Shown here: positions 29,801-36,678 of the stretch, in pieces | Numbering within the stretch: position 1 is the stretch's first letter | Layout of the letters: every line of letters starts with the position of its first letter | Source: Verrucomicrobiota bacterium | GTDB lineage: Bacteria; Verrucomicrobiota; Verrucomicrobiia; Verrucomicrobiales; Akkermansiaceae | Length of the DNA stretch: 64,000 bases | Direction: 5' to 3' | NCBI GenBank assembly: GCA_030835305.1 | Contig: JAURPJ010000090.1 | Location: forward strand, 51,612 to 115,611 | Notes under the pieces: generated by a model | What the model was told of the DNA's origin: nothing | The model's input: the letters and a program-made list of their open reading frames with translations, nothing else | Databases searched by the model: none | Translations under genes and position numbers: made by a program

Positions 29801-30218
29801 GGGAGCTGAAACATTAGAACTGCGATGGATGTTCGAATCGGAGCTACCAGGATGGCAAATGACAAGTGGTGATCGCTTTTACGTCGGCAATTTTGACGGT
29901 GATGGCGACGACGATCTCATTATATTTAATGGCACTAACTGGGGCCCCACCTACCTGGGCATGGCTAGAAGCCACAATGGTCAACTGGGTGATATTTCAG
30001 TTACTTGGCAGAGTGATTGGATTGGTGGATGGCGCCTAGGTGAAGTCGATGAATTTAAGGTTTGCGACTTTAAGGGCACGGGCGGCTGGGAAGACTTGTT
30101 TGTTTTTAATGATGATTGGTTTGGTTTGTTAAGAAGCCATCGCGCTGCCTACCAGCTGGAATCCTTTAATTACAAATACATTAACCAAGTGCGTTACCAC
30201 GAATGGGGCGTCTGGTAA
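26826..30218 (+). CDS. Secreted M64-type metallopeptidase with FG-GAP propeller
   Basis: A 1130-aa protein. A short signal-like N-terminus (MNVLKSFPFLFVVPSFA) is followed by a small beta module ending KKAFYRFNYKP (about 30-90), a long region of unknown fold (90-430), a peptidase domain (about 430-700) and seven FG-GAP/VCBS units (about 705-1110). The zinc motif HEFGHLFGELGDEY (567-580) matches HExxHxxGxxxDEY of M64 IgA-peptidase-like enzymes, with D578 as probable third ligand. FNIAVIGDGF (about 435) is a typical start of the domain. The propeller units carry DFDGDGRDDL calcium loops, each followed by an NGxxW motif. It probably cleaves extracellular proteins, perhaps glycoproteins; the substrate is unknown. 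It follows the IS pair and shares the AT-rich style of the upstream repeat protein. Confidence 0.87.
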   Translation: MNVLKSFPFLFVVPSFAHEGPHFSHRNGEGHIDLETPSGVEVQMQKSEGLSGKWVDYQSSRLSVQKRAMSFQVPLDPKKAFYRFNYKPLPLIKKINKDGKTVVDLTTDLPLKDFMDLFYLETGYNLYPRLMYSDLDGQVDQFVVGKGSYELGNPEDLSEKLGIPLWIESAEPDDNGSFEESYTPKAGDQGKLLVGPVGDTPMEKWSDDNTTPYGEIIDEKKELLAKDFKPDPTPGEKPQDDTGVTFSGKTLRMFLSLNGDDYTLDSAVIDENSGTDYRPASIPQVGDFVYVIKDENQDVEFIGRVRNPLRVHADHGLDQRVGGAPAAQSGRFALSMPLEEGSQSEIESKSIEIFRVESPFEILTTGINITTVLTPELIENNKIALAPMSSLPADTVFKVLAGHTGEDPPEVTTLFRSGSNASKFNIAVIGDGFDSSDADQNTFKNYVENIVVNDLFIRDIHPEIRNSINLFRIDTISEDSGVTQVDSNSVVTVSRDTALDYRYSGIWDLCWLAPSSQTSTLTNNILASVCPQAEYVIVVLNEPGPGGCNRGTTMGGTLASPWSTVAHEFGHLFGELGDEYGYDCNTVTSNTCNNNWTGGIPSWIDYNLTVTTNNQGGKWEEWIPSWRNMPTSYSRTAESSSEIADRINDVSLFAGATGGLQNWRDGIWRPSITGRMDSNARLHNPIGYDGMRQRARLNTEGTFRKNLVGDFDGDGRDDLVLHDGRQLSLYLSRDRIVGAADPLTGETPRAEGASVLEKTWFHNGRLWADNRSHSWSVRPGDRYYVADFDGDGRDDLYVFNSSNWSMGYCGLLKSEGDRFQIVERYDRGLPGWSLYPNSDVHIGDFNGDGRDDFLIYNGHYWRLNYIGIYLSEGDSVRAGRRINGVINDEWFVGDAEEFHIGDFNGDGRNDFLMAEQTTWSGVHLRAYTYDDSDAKYVQIGGGNYQKITDNWWLGRNDNILVGDFDGDGIDDVALHNGTDWNNSYLGLFSVTEGAETLELRWMFESELPGWQMTSGDRFYVGNFDGDGDDDLIIFNGTNWGPTYLGMARSHNGQLGDISVTWQSDWIGGWRLGEVDEFKVCDFKGTGGWEDLFVFNDDWFGLLRSHRAAYQLESFNYKYINQVRYHEWGVW

Positions 30219-30294
30219 TATCTTGGGAATATGTAATTAAAAACAGCGGCGATAAGATGAAAAGAGGCGATCCAATTGATTCTTGGAACAAAAC

Positions 30295-31560
30295 TCATCC
30301 ATGCATGCCGGTGAGGGTTCCTCTGCCGCTTGCAAATGTTTCGGCTTCGAGCCCCAGGTGCTGGAGGTGAGAGACGAATAGATTGGCGAGGGGCGGTGTC
30401 TTGGAATCTTCGGGATTGAAGGCGAGGTGTTGGCCGTGCTTGAAGCGTCCGCCGGCGGCGATGACGGGGAGGTTACTGTTGTTATGACTGGAGGCGTTGC
30501 CGAGGTTGGAGCCGCTGAAGATCGCGGTTTGATCGAGGAGGGTGTGGTCGCCTTCCTTGACCTCGTCGAGGCGTGACATGAACTTGGCAAAGAGGCGCAT
30601 TTCCTCGAGTTCGATCAGTGCGAGCTTTTCGATCTTCTTTTCGTCGCGTCCGTGGTGGCTGAGATTGTGCCAGTCTTCGTCGACTCCTTTGAGGGTCGGG
30701 ACGTAGTTGCCGCCCGCTCCGCAGAAGGTGATGAGGCGGGTTGAGTCGGTGCGGAAGGCGAGAAATATGAGGTCATACATGAGCTCCATGTTACTGACGA
30801 AGTCGGCGCGGTCTTCGACATCGCTGACGGGTTCGCGGTCGACCTTGGGCTTGGGGAGGTGGGCCCACTTTTCCTGAATGACGAGGCGCTTTTCGAGTTC
30901 ACGAACGCTGGTGAGGTACTGGTCGAGGGTCTGGTGGTCTTCGCGGCCGAGCTTGCGGGAGACGTCGGCGGTTTGCTCACGTACGAGATCCATAATACTT
31001 TGGCCGTCTTCGATCTGGCGCAGGCGGGCCGCTTTTTGTTCGGCGTTGCCTTCAAGGAAAAGTTTGGCAAAGAGGCGGGAGGGTCGGGTCTCGGGCGGGA
31101 TGCGCACACCGGAGCGGGTGTAGCTAAGGCCGGTGTTGTTGGCGGAGAGGGAGAGCGAGGGAACGCGGGTGAGGTGGCCCATGCGCTCGGCGGCGTATTG
31201 ATCGACAGAGATGGTGTTTTTGAAGCTGGGCTGTCCGGGATGAGGGGCGCCAGTGAGGTAGCTTTTTTCGGCGGAGTGGCCACCGTCGACATCGGGGTGC
31301 ATGAGGCCGGAGATCACCGTGAATTTTTTTCGGTGGGCCTGGAGAGGTTCGAGGTAGGGGGTGACTTCGTAGTCGCGTCCGGACTTCTTCGGGAAGAGAA
31401 GCGGAGTGTGGATGCCGAGGGGGGAGCAGATCGAAAGCATGCGCCGGATGTCGGGTTCCTTCTCTTGAACCGTCGCCCGCAGGGAGGTCGGGAGCATGGA
31501 GTTGAGGAGGGGGAGTCCGAGGCTGATACCGGATGACCGGAGGAAGGTGCGGCGGTGCAT
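30295..31560 (-). CDS. DUF1552 exported protein
   Basis: A 421-aa DUF1552 protein. A Tat-like signal begins MHRRTFLRSSGISLGLPLLN. The family region contains SICSPLGIHTPLLFPKKSG, GLMHPDVDGGHSAEKSYLTG, SLSLSANNTGLSYTRSG, LREL-type helices with DQYLTSVRELEKRL, and the C-terminal LLDQTAIFSGSNLGNASSHN with the AGGRFKHGQH motif. Conserved histidines and an acidic site resemble the alkaline-phosphatase-like/DUF1501 fold; the activity is not known. It lies 70 bp downstream of the DUF1592 cytochrome gene and is probably co-transcribed with it. Confidence 0.88.
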   Translation of the reverse strand: MHRRTFLRSSGISLGLPLLNSMLPTSLRATVQEKEPDIRRMLSICSPLGIHTPLLFPKKSGRDYEVTPYLEPLQAHRKKFTVISGLMHPDVDGGHSAEKSYLTGAPHPGQPSFKNTISVDQYAAERMGHLTRVPSLSLSANNTGLSYTRSGVRIPPETRPSRLFAKLFLEGNAEQKAARLRQIEDGQSIMDLVREQTADVSRKLGREDHQTLDQYLTSVRELEKRLVIQEKWAHLPKPKVDREPVSDVEDRADFVSNMELMYDLIFLAFRTDSTRLITFCGAGGNYVPTLKGVDEDWHNLSHHGRDEKKIEKLALIELEEMRLFAKFMSRLDEVKEGDHTLLDQTAIFSGSNLGNASSHNNSNLPVIAAGGRFKHGQHLAFNPEDSKTPPLANLFVSHLQHLGLEAETFASGRGTLTGMHG

Positions 31561-31630
31561 GATACTGAGGCTAAAGGTTGGGTAGCTTGATTTGGGAATT
31601 GATCGAAAGCGAGAGCTTTCGGCTGCGGGC

Positions 31631-33976
31631 CTAGCGGCGGAGGAACATGTCGGTTTCGATGATAGCGTGGATCATGGATCTGAGGCCTGGGGCGGTTTCT
31701 GATTTTTGGACGACGGCCTCGAGGGAGGGACGGTCGGCGAGGGTGAAGGGACGACCGCTGGCATAGATGAGGAGTTTTTGGGCCAGGGAGTGGGTGATGA
31801 GATCTTGGTCCTCGAGGATGATTTTGCGGAACTCCTTGAAGGTTTGGAAGCTCGTGCCGTCTTTGAAGGTGCCGTGTTGTTCGACGTCGGGTCCGATGGT
31901 GTAGGGTTCGCGTTTGGAGATTTTTTTGCCTTCGCCGAGAGAGCGGTAGAAGGTTCTTTCGCCGCCAATGGGGTTGAAGATTTCGAGCGCGAAGCCGGGG
32001 GGATCAATGTGATCGTGGCAGCGGGCGCAGGATTCGTCGGCGCTGTGCTTGGCGAGTTGGTCGCGGATGGAGATGGCGCCGCGGATGTCGGGCTCGACGG
32101 CGGGGATGCCGGGGGGCGGGGGAGGGACGGGTTTGGAAAAGATTTGATCGAGGATCCAGACTCCCCGCAGGACGGGCGAGGTGTTGGTGCCATTGGCGGT
32201 CACTTTGAGAATGCTGGCCTGGGTGAAGAGGCCGCCGCGGATGGAGTCGTCGGGGATTTTCACGACTTTGGAATATTCGTGTCCCTCGACTCCGGGGATG
32301 CCGTAGTGACGGGCGAGGCGTTCGTTGAGGACGGTGAAATCGGAGTCGATGAAGTTGGAGACGGAAAGGTCGTTTTCGAGGAGGTGGCGGAAGAAGCCTT
32401 CGGTTTCCCGGACCATCGACTCCTGGAGCATGGGGTCGAATTCGGGGAAGAGTTTTTTGGAAGGCGAGGTGAATTCGATCTCGCGAAGGCCGAGCCATTG
32501 ACCGGTGAAGTTTTTGAGGAAGCGTTCGCGTCTGGGATCGTTGAGCATGCGTTCGACCTGGGTGTGACGGACCCCGGGGTCGGAGAGTTTGCCGGCAGCG
32601 GCGAGGTCAAGGAGCTCTTGGTCGGGCATGGAGGACCACAGGAAATATGAGAGCTTGGAGGCGAGGGTGTAGTCGTCGGGTTCTTCCCCGCGGTTCAGGA
32701 GGAGGAACCGGGGTGAGCAGAGGATGGCGGTGACGCCGGAGCGGACGGCTTGTTCGAAGGTGCGGCCTTTGGCGAGGCGGTCGAGAGTGAGCTTGACGAA
32801 GGGGTCGGCGGTTTCTTGTGAGACAGGGCGTCGGAAGGCGCGGGGAATGAGGTCGCGGATGATGCGTTCGGCGTCGGCCTCTGGTGTGGACGAGATTACG
32901 TTGTGAAGTTTGACGCCTTTGCGGTGGCGCATCCAGATCGGTGAGCCGGGTTCGAGGGTGATGGAGTCCGGATTGCCGAAGAGGGATTTTTGGGCCGTGG
33001 AGGGAAAGTCCTGATCAAGGGGACCGTGGGTTTCGACCCAAACGATGCCGATGCCGGGTTGCTTTTCGTGCTTGTCGCGCCAAGTGACGTGGTCGGGGTA
33101 GACCCATGGGACGATGTGGAGGGTTTCGCCTTCTTTGAGAAAGGTTTCGAATTCGATGATGCGGGGTTTTTCGGGAGTGCCGGTCACGTCGAACATGCCC
33201 ATGAATCGGCGTTTGCCGGGACCGAAAAGCGGACCGGCATAAATCGCGGTGGCGAGGGTTCGGTCGCCGGGGTCGTGCGGCCAAACGGCGAGGCGGCAGC
33301 GGTAGTCGCCGTCTTCGATGGGATGCACTTCATCGATGCGGACGGGCGGCCATCCGGGGGTGAACTTGACGAAGGAGTCGTGGGCCTTGATGACGCCGCC
33401 TTTCTTTTTGGCGAAGGAATCCTGGTTGTCGTTATTCTCGACGACCTTGGTGCGTCGGGTTTTGACGGCGAGGGGAGGAATGCGGCGGATGGTTGACTCG
33501 AAGGCGGCGTCGGCCGCCTCAAGGTAGCGTTCCATGAGAATGGAGGAGAGGCTGAGGCCGTCCGCGACATTGTCGAAGCCCTGCACTTTTCCGTCCTCGG
33601 GCAGGAGTTCGCCGAGGGGAGTGTCGATGCCGAGGAGGTCGCGCACGGTGTTTTCGTATTCGATACGATTGAGTCGGCGAAGTGCGATGGGGGGGTCGGC
33701 TTTTTGGAGGAGGGAGGCGGTGAGGGTGGCGATGGTTTTCTTAAGATCGGCGGGAGCGGGACGGGGTTCTTTTTTGGGAGGCATATCACCATTTTCGAGG
33801 ACTTCGAGGACGAGGTTCCAGTCATCGGAATCGGGCGCGAGAGTATCAAGCCGAAGGTCGCCCTTTTGTTTTTCGGGGCCGTGGCACTTGAAGCAGTGGT
33901 CTTTGAAGAAGCTCTCGTTGGCTCCCGCGATTGTGAGGGAGGTGAGGAGAACGAGAAGAGCGCGGATGCGGGGCAT
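31631..33976 (-). CDS. DUF1592-type multiheme-like cytochrome protein
   Basis: A 781-aa exported protein; the start at 33976 (MPRIRALLVLLTSLTIAGA) gives a signal peptide directly, against an ATG 12 codons upstream. It has a PSCyt1 c-type haem site CFKCHG (about 28-33) followed by GDLRLDTL, DUF1587 (LRRLNRIEYENTVRDLLGID), a middle DUF1595-like part (LIPRAFRRPVS), DUF1592 (LASKLSYFLWSSMPD, DFTVLNERLARHYG), DUF1588 (RGGLFTQASILKVTANGTNT, SPVLRGVWIL) with a second CARCH near 650, and DUF1585 at the end. These proteins pair with DUF1552 or DUF1501 proteins in Planctomycetes and Verrucomicrobia; the electron donor and acceptor are unknown. Here the cytochrome gene is first and DUF1552 second. Confidence 0.9.
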   Translation of the reverse strand: MPRIRALLVLLTSLTIAGANESFFKDHCFKCHGPEKQKGDLRLDTLAPDSDDWNLVLEVLENGDMPPKKEPRPAPADLKKTIATLTASLLQKADPPIALRRLNRIEYENTVRDLLGIDTPLGELLPEDGKVQGFDNVADGLSLSSILMERYLEAADAAFESTIRRIPPLAVKTRRTKVVENNDNQDSFAKKKGGVIKAHDSFVKFTPGWPPVRIDEVHPIEDGDYRCRLAVWPHDPGDRTLATAIYAGPLFGPGKRRFMGMFDVTGTPEKPRIIEFETFLKEGETLHIVPWVYPDHVTWRDKHEKQPGIGIVWVETHGPLDQDFPSTAQKSLFGNPDSITLEPGSPIWMRHRKGVKLHNVISSTPEADAERIIRDLIPRAFRRPVSQETADPFVKLTLDRLAKGRTFEQAVRSGVTAILCSPRFLLLNRGEEPDDYTLASKLSYFLWSSMPDQELLDLAAAGKLSDPGVRHTQVERMLNDPRRERFLKNFTGQWLGLREIEFTSPSKKLFPEFDPMLQESMVRETEGFFRHLLENDLSVSNFIDSDFTVLNERLARHYGIPGVEGHEYSKVVKIPDDSIRGGLFTQASILKVTANGTNTSPVLRGVWILDQIFSKPVPPPPPGIPAVEPDIRGAISIRDQLAKHSADESCARCHDHIDPPGFALEIFNPIGGERTFYRSLGEGKKISKREPYTIGPDVEQHGTFKDGTSFQTFKEFRKIILEDQDLITHSLAQKLLIYASGRPFTLADRPSLEAVVQKSETAPGLRSMIHAIIETDMFLRR

Positions 33977-34041
33977 GGGAAGATTACTGGAGGAGATTCG
34001 AAATCCGTTCAATTCCGGAGTGGATTATGATAAGTGAATCA
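33977..34041. promoter_or_regulatory. Divergent promoter region, 65 bp
   Basis: Short spacer between the DUF1592 gene (minus) and the FG-GAP gene (plus). It must hold promoters for both strands, so they overlap or face each other closely; no exact boxes can be assigned. Confidence 0.35.
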
Positions 34042-35202
34042 ATGATGAAAATTGCAATATTATCAGCTTGTTTGGTCCTGCCGGGCTTCGCTTTGCCGGA
34101 GGCAGTGTTTGAGGCGCAGGTGATCGATGACAAGATTACGGTGGGTTACGGGCTGGCGGTGGCGGATGTGGACGGGGATGGGAAGATGGATATTTTGTTG
34201 GCGGATTCGGATCGGACCGTGGCGTATCGGGGGCCGGATTGGAAGACGCGTGAGTTGACCGGGAAGTTGACACCAAAGGATCATGTCTGCATTTGCGCGA
34301 AGGATCTGGATGGTGACAAGAAGGCGGAGATTGCGGTGGGGGCGGAGTGGAATCCCGGCGATACCAAAAACAGTGGTGCGGTGTTTTCGTTGAATGGCTC
34401 GGCGGATTGTTTTGCAAAGCGGGAGGCGACTGGATTGCATCGCGAGCCCACGGTGCACCGGATGCATTGGGTGGCGGAGAAGGGCGGCAAGAATTTCCTC
34501 GCGGTGCTTCCGCTGCATGGACCGGGGAATGTGAAAGGGGAAGGAGAGGGAATCAACTTTTTGGGGTATCGGCCGGAGGAGGACTGGAAGACCTTTTTAA
34601 TCCACAAGGGATTTCATCTGGCGCACAACTTTGATCCGGTCAAGTGGGATGATTCGGGGAATGAGAGTATTTTGGTGGCGTGCAAGGAAGGGGTGCATTT
34701 GCTCTATCCGGGAGGAAAGGAAAAGTGGACGGCACGTCAAATGACGAAGCAGGGTGCGGGGGAGGTACGTCTTGGGAAGCTACCGAACGGAAAGCGATTT
34801 ATCACCTCGATCGAACCGATGCACGGTAACGAGGTTGTGATTAATCCTGAGGCGAAGAACGGGCTTTGGTCTCAGAAGCGGGTGGTGATTGATGATGGTC
34901 TGAATCAGGGCCATGCGCTGGTCACGGGAGATTTTTTGGGGCTGGGATATGATCAGGTGGTGGCGGGATGGCGCCAGAAATCGGGCGAAGGGAAGAAGGT
35001 GGGAATTCGTTTCTATGTGCCGGTGAATGAAGATGGGAGCAAGTGGAAGATGCATGCGGTCATTGATGATAACACAATGGCGTGCGAGGATATGAAGGCA
35101 GCTGATCTGGATGGCGACGGAGATCTTGATTTGGTGGCTGCGGGACGGGCGACGAGGAACGTCGTCATCTACTGGAATAAAAGCACAGGGCTGTCAAAAT
35201 GA
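34042..35202 (+). CDS. Exported FG-GAP/VCBS repeat propeller protein
   Basis: A 386-aa protein; ATG codons at 34042 and 34045 give MMKIAILSACLVLPGFALPE, a signal peptide, and are preferred to the more upstream ATG at 34027. It holds FG-GAP-like blades with calcium loops: GLAVADVDGDGKMDILLAD near the start, AKDLDGDKKAEIAVG, DFLGLGYDQVVAGW, and LDGDGDLDLVAAG near the end. It probably folds as a seven-bladed propeller. Such proteins often sit beside DUF1592/DUF1552 genes in this phylum; a partner role in binding is likely but unproven. No catalytic motif is seen. The Gfo/Idh gene follows after 42 bp and may be in the same transcript. Confidence 0.8.
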   Translation: MMKIAILSACLVLPGFALPEAVFEAQVIDDKITVGYGLAVADVDGDGKMDILLADSDRTVAYRGPDWKTRELTGKLTPKDHVCICAKDLDGDKKAEIAVGAEWNPGDTKNSGAVFSLNGSADCFAKREATGLHREPTVHRMHWVAEKGGKNFLAVLPLHGPGNVKGEGEGINFLGYRPEEDWKTFLIHKGFHLAHNFDPVKWDDSGNESILVACKEGVHLLYPGGKEKWTARQMTKQGAGEVRLGKLPNGKRFITSIEPMHGNEVVINPEAKNGLWSQKRVVIDDGLNQGHALVTGDFLGLGYDQVVAGWRQKSGEGKKVGIRFYVPVNEDGSKWKMHAVIDDNTMACEDMKAADLDGDGDLDLVAAGRATRNVVIYWNKSTGLSK

Positions 35203-35244
35203 TGACAAGCCGGTTCATTCTTCATCGTATCCCTATTTCGAACT

Positions 35245-36675
35245 ATGAAACGTCGTAACCTTCTTCGATCTTCGGCCTTTGCGGGCACTTACTCTCTTCT
35301 TTCTCCATTTGCCCGGGCGGCGGGCGCCAATGGCGAACTTCGCGTGGTGGTGATCGGAGTCAAAGGGCGCGGCTCGAGCCACATCAATGCAGTCATTTCC
35401 CACAAAAAAGCTCGACTTGTGGGTTTGTGTGACATCGATTCCGACCAACTGGATCGTCGGGTGACCGAGATGGAAAAGCGTCACAAGATTACGGGCCTGA
35501 AAACCTATTCGGATTACCGGAAAGTTTGTGAGGACAAGGATGTCGATGCGGTTTGTATCGCGACGACGAACCATACCCACACCGTGATCGCCTTGACTGC
35601 GGCAGCGAATGGCAAGCATGCTTATACCGAGAAACCGGTCTCCCACAATGTTTGGGAAGGCCAGAAGCTGGCCGATGGCCAGGCCAAGTATGGCACGGTG
35701 ATTCAGCATGGATTTCAGCGGCGTTCCGAAACATGTTGGGCCGAGGCTTTTGCGTGGATGAAAGAGGGGAACCTTGGCAAGCTGACCTTGGCGAGAGGGT
35801 TTTGCTACAAGCCGCGCAAGTCGATCGGGAAGGTCGAGGCTCCGGTCGCGCCTCCGAAGACGGTGGATTACGATCTCTGGTCCGGGCCGCGAAAGGTCCT
35901 GCCGATTCGCCGCAAACAATTTCACTACGATTGGCACTGGCAGTCACCGTATGGCAACGGAGATCTTGGCAACCAGGGGCCGCACCAGCTTGATGTGTGC
36001 CGTTGGGCTCTCGATGACCCCATGGAGCTTCCTCCTGCGATTCTAAGTATTGGGGGCCGCTACGGATACGATGACGACGGCGATACCGCCAATTCACAAA
36101 TTCTCTACATAGATCAAAAACCGGCTCCGATTTTATTCGAAGTGCGAGGTTTGCCAAAGAAAGATCTCGACTGGAAAAACGGGATGCCAAATTACCGCGG
36201 GGTGACGATTGGCAACGTGATCGAATATGAAGGCGGTTCGCTTTTGGGAGGTCACGGAGCCAGTTGCAAGGTGGTCGATAAGGACGGAAAGCTGGTTAAG
36301 GAGTTCAAAGGCGGTCAGAATCACCTTCACAACTTCTTCGATGCTTGTCTGACTGGGAAACAGAACCCGGTACACAATGCCGAGAATGGCCACCATTCAG
36401 CGGCTCTTGCCCATATCGGCGCTCATGCACTGTCACTCGGTAAGGAACTTCCGGCAGAGCAGATCAAGGCTTCCTTGAAGGGAAGGGCGCAGGTTGTCGA
36501 CGCAGTTGATCGCATGATGGCTCATTTTGAAGCCAATGGCATCGGCGCGACCGAACCCGGCCTAGGAGCGCCATTGACCACTGACGGAAAGGCGTTCACC
36601 GGGGAATTCGGAGCAGCTGCAACCAAGCTTGATCGCGAGCATTATCGCGAAGGTCACACCCTTCCGAACGCGTGA
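35245..36675 (+). CDS. Tat-exported Gfo/Idh/MocA family oxidoreductase
   Basis: NAD(P)-dependent sugar oxidoreductase family, 476 aa. The N-terminus MKRRNLLRSSAFAGTYSLLS is a Tat-type signal (RR). The Rossmann start VVVIGVKGRGSSH (34-46) is followed by CDIDSDQ, TTNHTHT and the catalytic-lysine motif YTEKPVSHN (127-135). The C-terminal part has the family's second domain with HYDWHWQSPYGNGDLGNQGP and HQLDVCRWAL, characteristic of the large verrucomicrobial and planctomycete subgroup. Exported members carry a tightly bound cofactor as in glucose-fructose oxidoreductase. The substrate is unknown. It converges on the GH20-like gene with only 3 bp between stops. Confidence 0.92.
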   Translation: MKRRNLLRSSAFAGTYSLLSPFARAAGANGELRVVVIGVKGRGSSHINAVISHKKARLVGLCDIDSDQLDRRVTEMEKRHKITGLKTYSDYRKVCEDKDVDAVCIATTNHTHTVIALTAAANGKHAYTEKPVSHNVWEGQKLADGQAKYGTVIQHGFQRRSETCWAEAFAWMKEGNLGKLTLARGFCYKPRKSIGKVEAPVAPPKTVDYDLWSGPRKVLPIRRKQFHYDWHWQSPYGNGDLGNQGPHQLDVCRWALDDPMELPPAILSIGGRYGYDDDGDTANSQILYIDQKPAPILFEVRGLPKKDLDWKNGMPNYRGVTIGNVIEYEGGSLLGGHGASCKVVDKDGKLVKEFKGGQNHLHNFFDACLTGKQNPVHNAENGHHSAALAHIGAHALSLGKELPAEQIKASLKGRAQVVDAVDRMMAHFEANGIGATEPGLGAPLTTDGKAFTGEFGAAATKLDREHYREGHTLPNA

Positions 36676-36678
36676 TGA

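Noticed and set aside
31706..32650. 314-codon plus-strand frame within the DUF1592 gene
   Set aside because: The minus-strand protein has clear domains and two haem motifs; the plus-strand product is an acidic low-complexity shadow.
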